Below, in pieces: positions 22,601-33,959 of a stretch of 64,000 bases of DNA. Position numbers and translations under genes: made by a program. This DNA comes from Ulota crispa (taxonomy: Eukaryota > Streptophyta > Bryopsida > Orthotrichales > Orthotrichaceae). The first letter of the stretch is position 1. Each line of letters begins with the position of its first letter. The stretch lies in contig OY987252.1 of assembly GCA_963920765.1 (NCBI GenBank), positions 3,085,966 through 3,149,965 on the forward strand. Direction: 5' to 3'. A model generated the notes under the pieces. It was not told the origin of the DNA. It worked only from the letters and a program-made list of their open reading frames with translations, and made no database searches.

Positions 22601-24482
22601 TAAAAAAAAACAAAATTGGTTACAATTCCCCACATACAACCTGAAATGACACAAATTTAAAAGCAAGCTCAACAAGTCTTGCATCCTTGAGTAATTTGTA
22701 AGTATGTTTTCTCCTTCTCTATTGTGCTTGTAATTTGCAATTGCTAGATTGATTGCAAGTGTAGAGACTGAATCTAGATCCTTCATTTGACACAAACAAG
22801 AATGAGCATGCAGATTCCACCAAAAAAAGAGTACAAACAGTGGAGGAACCATAGAAGAGAGAGACACCTATTCAAAATTATGTTGCTATTGTTCACGCAA
22901 ATTTGCTTAGTAGTAGAGGAAAAATAATAAAAACAAGTACAATGTTTCAGATATCTAGAGTTCAAGAACAACTGACTTCTTGAGTTGTATAACAATCATT
23001 TTTACTCTTGCCATACATTTGTCAATTGTATAGTAGTTTTATGTCAAATATTATGCAATTAGTTATATTTGACAGGTCATATTGTAGTGATGTATGAGTT
23101 CTTTTATAGTCACAGTATAGTTGTATTCTACATATCAAAGCTGATGACACTCCAAGTCTAAATTGAATACAAATTCAACAATTGTTTGTCTATTTCTATG
23201 TGAAAGTACAACATACAAGTCTATGAGTTGCCTATTCTTAATGCGCATGGTATACGCTTAAGAGACAAAATTATTGCAGTGGACTAGAGAAATCAAAAGA
23301 GCATTGCTCTTTCACACAATGCACTTCCACTAACCTTGTTGTGTATGCAAAGGGAGGAAGAAGTGCCTATTGAGAACTATGAAGAAGCAACCAAGTGATC
23401 ACGGTAAAGAACTTAAATTTAAGGTTTGGAGGGGATTGGGTGAATGAGATGCCTCCAACAATGATTAGGAAGAATTGCTACAAAAACCTATTGTATTGAT
23501 GGAGGTCAAAGTAGAATGTACAAGATTCTTTTGGTATCATTGTGTATCAATGCAGCAGAATGATATTTTGAGATTTATTTTTGTTTTGCATAAATCACAA
23601 ACCGCAATCATTTTTTGAACTTTGAACCATCAACTTGCCGTGCACAAATAAAGTTAAACTCTTAGTTGTTGTCATAAATAAATTGATTGCAATTGTCAAG
23701 TAGTTGTATCCTAAAAAAAACAACTGTACATTGAAAATGCAACTGCAGGGATATGCAGTAGCTAATTAGTTGTTTATTCAATAGAAGTAACTAGCATGCG
23801 ACTATAAAACAATCTGAACATTAAACCCACTAATGGCGCAAGGCTGACTACAATCAACTACTACTCAACCACTTCTCAACAACATTACAATTGCAATAGC
23901 TAAATGAGTTGATAGCAAGACTATGAGGGATAGTAGCAACAAATCAAGTGAAATGAGAGTATAAAAGAAGGGAACCATATGTTAGGTCTTAAAGAAACAA
24001 AATTGTATGGAAAGAAAAGAAGGTGTGAGTTATTTTTTAGTCAATATATAATTGTACAGCAATTGTTCCTAACCCAGAAACAATTGTAATGCAACTTTGT
24101 TTCAACTATAAAAAAGTGGCCATATTCACACAATGAACTTTGAAAATAATTTCTAAACCTAATAGTCCCTAAGGTTCAATAGGGGACCTCAAGGAACATG
24201 CGCAATGATGGAAATTCAAGAACAAATTTAAAAAAAATATGTAGCAAGTGCAGCTGTTTTTCTCTTGATTTGTAGAAACACCTAATTCCAGAAACAACTA
24301 CACTAAAACTCCCATACAATAGCAACTACAATGTGCATTCACATTAAAACCCAACCAAAAGTATTTAAACAAAATTAGCTGCCCAAAGCAAAAGAAGGGC
24401 AGCCTCAAATATTAATGGAGCGGATTAAAAACGCAGTTGTAAGAACAACTACATTAGTTGCAATGTAGTTGTTTTTTAGTAG
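19620..24482. repeat. Region dense in TAGTTGTA/TACAACTA words, possibly a decayed CACTA-type element
   Basis: From about 19640 to 20650 and again from 22310 to 24480 the words TAGTTGTA, GCAGTTG, CAACTACA and relatives recur every few tens of bases on both strands. A tandem array separates the two zones. Dense short subterminal words on both sides resemble the subterminal repeats of large CACTA elements. The outer sequences ACTAGTAAAAAAA (19620) and TTTTTTAGTAG (24473) resemble degraded CACTA ends of the CACTAGTAGAAAA type. No transposase is present. Speculative as one unit; the word density itself is seen. Confidence 0.4.
20805..22235. repeat. Tandem array of about 80-bp units with several monomer types
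   Basis: About 18 units of some 75-82 bp share a frame of the type CCCTTCTAAACACCTCTAAA, then AACACCCTAA, CAAAGCTCAATG and CAACYTAMCTTC. At least three monomer types alternate: GGCAAGCAACTTACC, GCAAAACAACCTAAC and GTTAAACAACCTAAC. Types recur at intervals of two or three units, which suggests a higher-order arrangement. No long frame is open. Confidence 0.85.
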
Positions 24483-25870
24483 AACAACAATTGCTTAAAC
24501 CACTCAAAAACAAATTTGGTGGTACTTAAATGGTTATTGGAGTCCATATGAACAGAAAGCAAACATGACTAAATTGTAAATTGATGATGACAAGATGATC
24601 CTGTCCTCAATAGTTGTATAGATGTTTTTTGTAGTTGTGTGTATAACTACATTACAACTGTGTTGTTGTTAGGGTTTCCCCTTTGTTACTCAACTGCTTT
24701 AGTGAGTTGCCATGTGATTTTGTAGTTGTTTTGCAATGGTTTCACGCTTAGTTGTACTGTAGTTGGCAAAATGCAGTTGAAATATCCCATTTTTCTTCAA
24801 GTGAATTACATATAGAGTTCCTCTACAAAGTTACTGAGCTATTAAAAGCATACAAGAAAGCATATTATGTACACTTCATCTCCTTTATTCATGTTGTCTT
24901 AGTACATATTTCTTACTTCCAAAATGTTAATTATTTTGATTCTAAAATATTCTTGGAAGTTGACTTAACTTCAAATTGTTTGCAGTAACCCATTGCAAAT
25001 AACATTCATATTCCTCCAACAACGTAAGCTTTTTAGTTATTGTTTTGTTGTCGTCTTACAATAATACAAGACAGCAATTGAAAAAAAAAGTTTTTCATTT
25101 ATAATGTTGTTGCCCTTGTTACTAAAATTAAAGTATGTTCTGACTAGGCTGCACAGTATGTACTAACTAGTTTGCACAGTATATACTAACTAGGTTGCAC
25201 AGTGACACCCTTTATTGGTAATCATCATCTTATTTTATTGATTGTTTTGTTAAGATTCCAACTAAATTTGTTTGTGATTATGTACAAGCAAGGTTAGATT
25301 TGTCTTTCACATACTGTATGTATAGCCCACTCTTGTGGTTAGAAGTTAATTAAAATTAAATAAATACTCAAATATATTTGGATTCATGTTCATTATACTG
25401 TCCAAAAACAGTGCATACACCAAATCAACCATTTTAACATGGTTATAGGAGCTACTAAAATCAAACGGTCTTAGGTTAGATTAATTACTAAAAGCAGCCT
25501 ATTATTGTATATTTACTATTAATCTAAGAATAAAATAACTTTTTCATTGTATTTACAAAAAAACTCTCAAAAAAACCTACACACTCAAGAAATTCCCTCT
25601 CAAGGCCCATAAGCTCACCGCTCAAGGCACACAAGCTCACCGCTCAAGGCTTGCATGCTAGCGCGGTTGCAACCTGAAAAATCAACTTTAGGATTTTAGA
25701 CAATAAAAATATGTAAAATCTTCTAATTCAAATAAATTTTTTGTTTATACAAAGTAAAAAGGAGAAGTTTATCAAAATTATTAATTAAGGAATTTTGCAA
25801 TTCCTTAAGTAGTTAAAACAATTAACATGAGATTAACAACTTCTTGCCAAATCAGAAATAGTTTCTTGTT
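24483..25870. other. No gene; short 23-bp tandem repeat at 25143-25206
   Basis: At 25143-25206 a 23-bp unit (ACTAGGTTGCACAGTATATA plus three bases) is present 2.7 times. CAAGCTCACCGCTCAAGGC is repeated near 25610-25650. The rest is AT-rich and unremarkable. Confidence 0.55.
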
Positions 25871-26220
25871 CAACCGGAAACGTTTGCCCGGAATTATAAA
25901 CTGGGTTATAAAGAGCGCCGGTGGGACAAATTTCGGAAACGGTAAACACACCGCTTGGTGATTAACGGTCACTAACAGAAGAATTAGGAAGAATGGTAAT
26001 GGTTTATCCCGTAATTATTATTACAAGAGCGGTTGCAATGGTTTAGTGGGGGAATCCTGATCATGAGCTTGTGAAGAAGAATGCAAGTTCATTTCCCAAG
26101 TCTCATTTATCTTGCTTCCTGATCCTTGCTTTTTGCGAATTTGTTTTGTGAGAAGAGTGTAGAAGCGCTGTGAGCGGTAGGCTATATTGTGGAGTGAGTT
26201 GTTGGTTGCAGGTTTTCTTC
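25871..26220 (+). promoter_or_regulatory. Possible leader or 5' LTR part of the gag-like element
   Basis: Composition shifts here to less AT-rich. TATAAACTGGGTTATAAAGA near 25900 could be a TATA region. Just before the ATG at 26236 the sequence CTTCCAGAGCCATGG resembles a decayed initiator-tRNA primer-binding site (TGGTATCAGAGCC is typical). No matching second LTR was found. Confidence 0.3.
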
Positions 26221-26235
26221 ACCCACTTCCAGAGC

Positions 26236-28067
26236 CATGGGTAGGACGGATAAGGGATAGGAAGCGCACATTGTGCTTAGGTTGATAGTTCCGAGAGTTC
26301 CAGCAAATCCTGATGCAAGAAAGATGTTTGAGGAGGATCTAAGCTAAATGGGTTGTGAAGGACTCTTTAAGGTTCCGTGGGGTTTAAAAGACAAAGAAGA
26401 TGATCAGGGAATTGTTAGGGGATCCGGCAAGTTAGTAGGACAACTCTAAACAAGCCCATCTGGATACTTGGTCAGAGGAAGTCTGGATTGGAGTATACTC
26501 CTTTGCGAGTGAGGGAGGGGGGCTCTGCTTTTGGGGATAGGAGTAGAGCGAGGGGAAGTTTGCAATAGCAGCCAACTCTAAGAACGGGTACACTATTGCC
26601 GATTGTAAGAAAAATCAAGAGAGGCGAGTTCTAGAATTCTTGGTTCCTATTCTGCTTTTGGATAGACCTACCACCCTCACCCGTACCTATACTAACACCA
26701 TCTTTGATGCACTATCCTTGGAGAGAGCGGAGAATTGGGGGATAGTTGTCAGGGATGTAGTGTTGAAATTAGGGAACTTGATAGGGAACACTAAATCGTC
26801 AAGGTTCACTCCTTTCTTGTTCCATTTGTATAAGCATTTGGAATTTCTGAAGAACAAGGAGAATAGAGCCTATGAAGCTGTCGAGGTGATGATGAGATTT
26901 GACATCACTCCGGAACCTAAACCGGACCAAGAAGAAGAACCAAAAGCAGAGGCAAAAGAGCCCCTCAAACCAAAGAGATAGGAGCAAATCAAACAAGAGG
27001 GCAAGGAACCAGCTAGGGCTTTTGGATCTCTAGCAAAGCCAGTCAAGAAAAACCCCAAGGACTACTGGGATAAGAAACTTTTTTCTGACATTATTAGTTA
27101 GATTTAGGGGATCCATAAGGTAATCATGACTGATAGAGATGTTCTTTACAAACTGCTCGTATTGTTGGACGCTATCCGTAAAAACAAGCATTATGATACG
27201 GTGAAGGATTTCTATTGGACCAAGAAGCAGAGCCGGATAGAGGTGCAAAACCTATTGGGACAGGTGACAACCCTCACCTCACAACTACGACAGCAATCAA
27301 AGGGTGACAAGTTAGCCCAACCCGCCTACCAGGATATGACTCAAATCCAGAGTATGGTCTCCATTCCAAGGGACATGGTGGCAAAGGCTAAATTGTTCAA
27401 TTACAAATTGCTGAAGATGGGATTAGCAATGAGTGCCAAGCTTGTGGAGGTGTTGGTGGAATATGCAGGCAAGATGGAGGAAACATTGCAGGAGATGCGC
27501 GCAATCCTGCATTGTCAAAGCAAGATGCCAGAAGAAAGAAAAGGATCTAGGAGAAAGGGAGCCACACCTGCCTGGAAAACTCCACCTCTGCCGTCTCCTT
27601 GTTCTACTGTTAAAGAGGGACCAAAGGAAGTGAGAACACCTCCTTCCGTGCGGTTGCCCAAAATGGTCAACTTTGGACCTAGAGAAGGGTCTACGTCCCG
27701 ATCACGTACTTAGAGCCAGACCCAAGTAACTCCTGACAGTGGAGGTGTCGCTTGGGTACCAAGTCCTATCAAGAGGAAGATTACTCCAAAATGCTCCAGA
27801 GCGTCAACGTCCTCTGTTCCTACGATTGACTTGGATGACAAACCCTTTGCCTCCAACACGAATTATGGTGAGGAAAACGAAACTTTGACGGAAGCCTCTG
27901 GTGACACCGACCCGGAAGTTGTGAGGCTATCAAAAGCGAAGAGCGCAAAGAAGAAAGGGAAAATGACAAGAAGTTACCGAGCTCCAGTGCAAAGATCCTG
28001 GACACGTAAGAGTGCCGCCACACCGGTAGCACCTGCAGCAAAGAAGACGAAGAAGAAGAATAATTAG
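26236..28067 (+). pseudogene. Decayed gag-like retroelement ORF
   Basis: A long reading frame with stops. The first part (from ATG 26236) has stops and at least one frameshift near 26530. From about 26560 to 28067 one frame is continuous apart from stops at 26979, 27102, 27108 and 27711, all TAG. A helical N-terminal domain of about 110 codons (LLLDRPTTLTRTYTNTIFDA region, then FTPFLFHLYKHLEF) is followed by an acidic linker (26920-26980), a second helical domain (27126-27540) and a basic K/R/P/S-rich tail ending K-K-T-K-K-K-N-N. That is a gag-like layout. No zinc knuckle, protease or reverse transcriptase is present. The first domain may relate to the plant putative-transposon/gag-like families, but I cannot name it. 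Confidence 0.5.
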
Positions 28068-29218
28068 CTATCACCTAGTATAGAGTGGTAGTCTTGTAAT
28101 TTGAAATAAAGGGGAGGCGGTTACAAGAAGTTAGGGATAGCCTCTTGTCTAGCTAGTTTTGGGGATCACAGATCCCTGATTTAAGGATCTGAGATCCACT
28201 CTTAGAGGCAGCTTGTGGTGCAAATTTAGACACTCTTTTTGTAGATTAAAGAACAAAAAGTGTCATTCTTTGATTAGTAACTTTACCATCAGGAAGCTTT
28301 TTTATAATTTGTAGGAATTAGTTATTAGGGGCAATTGTACCATTGTTGCCTTGGGCAATTTTATATTTTTGATTTTCTTTGTGTACAACAAGTTCTGAAT
28401 TTTCACTTCAGAGTTATGAGTTGATGATTTAGCGCGATTTTGATATGCCGGCAGTGCTAGAACCATTGCTTTGTGCAGGTAGCCGGACGTTGAGTGTGAA
28501 GGAAACAAAGATAGTCCTCGGATCCTATTTGATCACGTTTTAGTAGCATTATTGAGGTGGTTGGAAAACTATGTGTCTAAGGGGCAGTTCTTGTTTGGGT
28601 TTACGATCTGGATACTCTTGTGAGGGATAGCCAGTCTTAGATTAGATGCGATCCGGATAGCAATCCCGATGCATGCTAGTTGACGGTTGAGAGGTTCCAC
28701 TACTACCAAGCGTGATTGTGAGCATAGTAAGAAGGATCCTTTAAGTATCCGGTTACCATCTTATCACATGAGTTGGGTCAAAAAGGATTTGTTGTTGTAG
28801 TAATTTGGAGTTGTAAGGGATTCTTGAGCGACTTGTCCGTTTGGAATCACTTTTGGATTGCCTGTGAGGAAGTAATTGCATCTTATTGTTGTTGTGTTCT
28901 TTTCAGTTGCTTTGTTTAGTGATACATTCACTATAAACTGTCAAAAGATAGGAACTCACGCTGCCTTCCTTAAATCAAATAGTGGAATCCTTAACTATAG
29001 AGGTTAAATTTCTCTTGTCATAGTTAAGTGTCCTATCGGAGCCGGATTTTAGCAAAGATCCAAATATTCTGGTTATTTTGTGTGTGTGTGTTTGTCTTGG
29101 TGTGTTATTGCAAATTCTAAACAGGGTTTGCCTATCCTGTTATGGTCATCTTAAGGGTCTAGAAACTAACTCTCTATGAAAACAATAAACAAGTCACTTT
29201 ATTGACATTTTAACACTT
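28068..29218. other. Non-coding tail of the gag-like element
   Basis: AAAGGGGAGGCGG at 28109-28121 could be a polypurine tract. The 1-kb stretch that follows has the even composition of LTR sequence and ends near a short TG microsatellite (about 29080-29090). No 5' partner was recognised, so LTR status is unproven. Confidence 0.35.
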
Positions 29219-30276
29219 TTGAATGCTAATAAGAGGATAAGTATTTTCTTGTGCTACAACAACTACAAGAATAAGGACAAATCCCAATTACCACCGAAGA
29301 CATTGGCAACACGCTATAACGCACTCATCATGAAGTTGCAAAAAACAAAAGAAGAGAATCTGCGGAAGGCAAAGAGTATGGAACCTGTGTTGCTTACATG
29401 TAATTACAACGGTCAAGCAGGAGGCAACCGTAGATCACTAGTTATGGCGACGTTGGGTCCTTGCCAAAGCAGAACAAGAAAAAAAACAACCCTTGTTGAT
29501 AGCAAGGGAACACCATTTGAGGATTTGCGACTGCTGCAAAGGCACGTAACAAAGCAGTGCCAAAATCCACAAAGAAGGAGCCTCCAGCAAACAGTAGTAT
29601 TGCTTTTGAGGTACTGAACTTCCCCAAGAACGTTGGTCCCAACAGCCACAATATTAACTTTGACCACTGTTGCAAAGTATACAAGGACTTCTGGAGGGAT
29701 TGCACAGACTCGTACATTCCATGGATCAATTCCAAGTACTCCATCAGCATTGACCAGCTAGAGACCCTGCCAGCGCACTTGAATATCCAAGGCTTAGAGG
29801 AAAAAGGAATCTTGAAGGCCTAGAATTTCCTCCTCCACATGTCGGACCCCTAATAGAGAATGACCCTTTGTGTAATGCTACAAGGTGTAATAAAGAACCC
29901 TGCGTCATTTGATGAAGTGAAGAACAAGAAGTTTTGGATGATAAATGAATAGCATACTATTGAGGCTTTGAAGCAAATGCAGCAAGTAAAGCAGATGGAA
30001 GAGTGAGCATAGATATTCAGGATGTGGAATTGTTATGTTGTATGGAACAAGGATGAGCGGATTATACGCAAAATCTTGGCATTCTACAATAGGACAAACC
30101 ACTTTCAAAATTTCATGCCATCATGGGCCACAAATATCATTTGTGCATGGCAGGTGTGGAAAAATATGAAGAGTCTAGCACCCCCAAAAGAGGCAAACAC
30201 GCTAGTGAGGCTTGCATTCAACCAAAGGAAGTCCACAGAGAGGGACATGACCTTGTTCAAAAATTTCAAGGTACAA

Positions 30277-30447
30277 TTTAACTTGACTCAAGTTAAACTT
30301 TGCTTTTGGTATCTTAGTCTGCGCAAATACAATTTATATCTCTATACCAAAATTCAACTCAAGTTGAGTTGAACTCTGCTTTCAGTATCTTAGTCTGTGC
30401 AAATATAATTTATATCTTTGTACCAAAATTAACTTGAGTTGAGTTAA
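30277..30447. repeat. Palindrome cluster 1 (three copies, 76-bp spacing) in intron 1
   Basis: Palindrome copies start at 30277, 30353 and about 30429. The first has arms TTTAACTTGA / TCAAGTTAAA around one base. The second has TTCAACTCAA / TTGAGTTGAA. The third is imperfect (TTAACT...AGTTAA). The spacer ATCTTAGTCTGYGCAAATAY is duplicated along with them, so a unit of about 76 bp was tandemly copied. Confidence 0.85.
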
Positions 30448-31843
30448 AACTAAAGTCTTTACTTCGTCAAATGTCAACTGTCAACACCACAAGACTTTGA
30501 GAGGGAAATCATTACATGGTTTGCAAACATTGACGTGAAGAAGAGCCAAAATGCATTGATGAAGAAGAAGGACGTTGACATCTACAACGAACTGAAGATT
30601 ATAACTGTACGTCAACCAATACACAAGTTATGGAAAGACATCATCTTCAGCACCACACTGGAGGAGCTCATCAACCGTGATACCTACTTAAAGTTCAATG
30701 CTGCAAAAAATTGGAATGTGGACAAGGATGGTGTGATATCTTGGGAATTTTTTAAGGGAATGGGCAATGTCTCGTTGGATGATCTGCGGAGACTTGCAAC
30801 ACACTTGTTGAATTGAACTTTGGGATGCAAGTATCTCCATCTGAAGGTGGTAATGAAAAAACCATCAAGTTGTATAGTGGATTGCTATACGGCCAAAGAC
30901 TGGCTAGAGAGGTGTAAGAGGAAACTGGCGGTGCAATGGCAGCTCCACAATCTCAACATTGACCTGCTCTTGTTCATGCTGGACGTTGTATTGAAGAAGG
31001 ATGCGTAGAAAGCATTCAAGAAGAACTACAATATCACGCCGGCAACAATGAACACCCTTGTGACAGGACCAAGGGAGTTGTTTTTTGTCAAAGTCAAAAA
31101 AACCTGCAACCAGAACAAGTCAATCCATGACTTGTCCCCATACGCTCAGGAGTTCTTCAAGGTTTTCTTCAAGAGCAAAGGCTTGTTTAAGAAGCCAGAG
31201 GCAAAAGCCTTCCTAAGAACCTACCACATGGAAAGTGGCAAACTTGGGAATTGGTCTACTTCAGCAAGCAATGAGCTAGAGGATTCAGAGCTGAGTTTTG
31301 GGCTCCTTGACTTTTGCAATATCCTGGGGGTGATCAGCAAGGGGGTATCCACTTCACCGTACTTCATCGCATTCCTGGATGAGTTGAGCAACCAGGAGGT
31401 TCCTAAGCTGACAAACCCGAGAGTGTGGCTCTGGATTTCTAAAGACTAGGAGATGGTGTTGCTCCTACGTTCTTACTTTTGAACTAAATCCCTCAGAGAA
31501 GTGTACGCTTTACACTGTGCAAGCTATCATCCTTCTTCCAACAAGCAACTAGAGGATCTCTTTGAAAGAAAAGGAAAGACAAAGGCTCATTTGCAATTGC
31601 TATTCTTTATCAAGAGGAACTCCAGATTGAAACCAAGGCAAATACCTCAAGAGTTCCATGCTCCAAAGACTAACTTGTACAATAAATCAGGGCAATACAA
31701 GAAGCTCCTCTATTGCATATATAATACAAAATTGAGAATGGAGTTATATTTGAAAGTTTTGGGCTTGCTGTGCAATCTAAGGGATTCAATCGTCTCCATG
31801 TTTGGCAAAGGCTAAATCATATCGGCAGCGTGGGTGAGTAGCT

Positions 31844-32108
31844 TTTAACTCAACTTGAGTTAAATTTTGAGTTGTCACTATCTGCTATATTGTGTATCCT
31901 TGTGAAATGTATGCTGATAAATTTGCTGTTGTAAACAACGGACTACACTTGAGAAGTTTGTTTAACTCGACTCGAGTTCAATTTTGGCTCCTAGCTTTTG
32001 AGATGTAGAATGCGTACTTGTTATACACTTATATTGTTCCATGTTCATATTATTGCTGTACTTATAATTCTAGACTTGAAACGGTGGTTTAACTCAACTC
32101 AAGTTAAA
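31844..32108. repeat. Palindrome cluster 2 (three copies) in intron 2
   Basis: Copies start at 31844 (TTTAACTCAA / TTGAGTTAAA, perfect), 31961 (TTTAACTCGA / TCGAGTTCAA, one mismatch) and 32088 (TTTAACTCAA / TCAAGTTAAA, two mismatches), each with a one-base centre. The intervening sequence does not look duplicated. All lie in the intron between 31834 and 32148. Confidence 0.85.
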
Positions 32109-33209
32109 ACAAGATAAGCTTACAAACTACTTGACATCTTCCTTGCAGATGCATTCACTACAAAATTTTGTTGTTGAGGACAGCGGTTATCACAATAGGT
32201 GCCAGGACATCGCGGTCATGTCAGAGAACATGGACAAGGACAATTTCCTTGAATCAAGGTATGTTTTGGACTGTAGCAAGTTCACAAAGATCAAGGAGGG
32301 ACGTGCGTCGTCGTCATCTCCACTTGCAAGCAGTAACAAGGGGAAAAAGAAAATTGCAAACAACGGCAATGAAGGGACAAGAGGAGACAACCCTATCAGT
32401 CTGGCCTCCAATGACCACAATGACTAGGAAGATCTACCTCAAGATCAACCTGACCAACCTCCGTCAACACCTTCGGCCTCCGCTAGGGCATCACATTCTA
32501 ATGACTCCTCAAATTCGTCGGATGAGCAGCAAGGACCCCCTGTTCCACCGCCTCAACAAATCAAGCGGAAGCAGGCTCATTTGCTCGTGGTATTGGAAGA
32601 GCGGAAGTTGATTATGGCAGCTGTGCAGGACGTCTTGGCTCTAAACAAGGAGGAAACCAAGAAGGAGAACAAGAGGATTTGCAAGGAAAACCAGAACTTC
32701 TTCAAGGACATGGCAAAGACCTTCTTGGACAGTATTCTAGCTATTGTTGGGAAAACCGTCATGAGTATCATGACTGATCAGCCCCTTCAAATCTCACTAC
32801 CTCTAGGTGACCCAAAGCCTCTTCAACTTGCCAACACGCCCCATGGATTAGCCAACAATGCCCGCAGGGACCTCTTTGATTCACGAATGCGTACATAATC
32901 GCAGAATACTCCTCTGCAGCAGTTATCTCCATTGACCTCAACCCCGCTGCCAGAGCCAACTCCGCCATCCTCAACAACGCAACATGGGAGACTGTCCAAG
33001 AGGCTGCGGATATAGCAATGACTGTCTCTTCAACCATCCAGAGTCCTGCTCTATTGCTTGACACACTGCGGGAGGACCCATATTCAATGGTCGCCGCGGT
33101 TACCTCTGTTGACAAGCCTGAGAAAGAAATGGACAAACACGCAAAGCAGTAATTGGGCCTTGTGACTGCTACTCTTCCAAGTTGACCCCAGTGACTCTCT
33201 GCCTATTGT

Positions 33210-33230
33210 TTTAACTCAACTTGAGTAAAA
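33210..33230. repeat. Palindrome copy 7, downstream of the last exon
   Basis: Arms TTTAACTCAA / TTGAGTAAAA around a single C, about 310 bp after the final stop of the decayed gene. Confidence 0.8.
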
Positions 33231-33358
33231 ACTTCTCTTGTTTAGTACTGCTAGTTAGCATTTCAGCTTTATGATATTATTTAGGCAGCTCGTCTAAATG
33301 TCATTGCTTTTGTTTATTCTTTTTCTTCTCAAGGCTATGTAATAAATAAAATTTTCTC

Positions 33359-33737
33359 ATGAGTATCTTGTCTGTTGATATGTTCATACTCATAGGGCTG
33401 TTTGATATTTCATTAGAAACTTCAAATAATTTCTTGGATGAGGTTCTCTCCTTCCCCGCATCTTTGTCCTCAATGGATAGCTCTTGGTATTTCTCCGCTC
33501 TAGCACTTCCATTGCTTGAATTAATTGTCATCCACTCTAAAATCTTTGAACATAATGAAGATGATGATGGTTATAGTTCTATTAGAGGTCCGACACATGG
33601 CATTAGTGCAGAGGACTCAAAGCTTCACTTGGCTAAGGCAATTCCAGATGCCAAGGTGCAAAGGAAATCAACAACACATGTGGCAACATTGAGCACTCAA
33701 CAATCCCCTCATCCCAATGAAGGACCTTCAAATTGGG
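33359..33737 (+). pseudogene. Exon-like open frame upstream of the FCP1-like domain
   Basis: A 126-codon open frame with an acidic, serine-rich second half (E-H-N-E-D-D-D-G-Y around 33545-33575) ends at a plausible donor TGG|GTATAA at 33738. Its position, 220 bp before the FCP1-like domain, and its composition suggest it is an upstream exon of the same gene. No domain recognised. Confidence 0.35.
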
Positions 33738-33959
33738 TATAAATACTACACTTCAATCCATTGTTTTCTTTGTTTCAAGCTCTTTGATTTTCATGGATTC
33801 TACCTTCTCTTTCCTTGGTGAGTGTACAATACTTCTTTATCATGGTGGACAGTTATTTTGCGTTCACTCCTTTAATTTGTCTGCGCATTATGCTCAACGT
33901 GTGAGCAACATTTTGAATGGAATGCATAAGTTCCATTAGCTGCTCTAGTACCTAAAATA

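Larger units (their letters stand above)
29340..32898 (+). pseudogene. Decayed multi-exon gene of unknown family
   Basis: Exon 1 about 29340-30270 (frameshift near 29500). Exon 2 about 30493-31833. Exon 3 32149-32898, with a strong acceptor TCCTTGCAG|ATG and an upstream donor TGG|GTGAGT at 31834. All three share one coding frame once stops are ignored: TAG at 29821, 29854, 29947, 30010, 31006, 31447 and 32425; TGA at 30004, 30814 and 31481; TAA at 29851, 31813 and the end. The first exons encode a mostly helical, lysine- and tryptophan-containing protein. Exon 3 encodes a serine/proline/glutamine-rich linker followed by a charged coiled-coil segment (32570-32740, LLVVLEERKLIMAAVQDVLA then K-E-E-T-K-K-E-N-K). 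I do not recognise the family; a transposon accessory protein or host gene remnant are both possible. The introns carry the palindromes described separately. Confidence 0.5.

Noticed and set aside
27433-27633. Overlapping frames in the gag-like region as separate genes
   Set aside because: They are out-of-frame shadows of the main frame, which has coherent composition over 1.5 kb.
28302-28508. Minus-strand 68-codon frame in the non-coding tail
   Set aside because: No motif and no supporting context.
25871-29160. Complete LTR retrotransposon with paired LTRs
   Set aside because: No matching direct repeats were found at the two sides and no pol domains are present, so only a gag-like remnant is reported.
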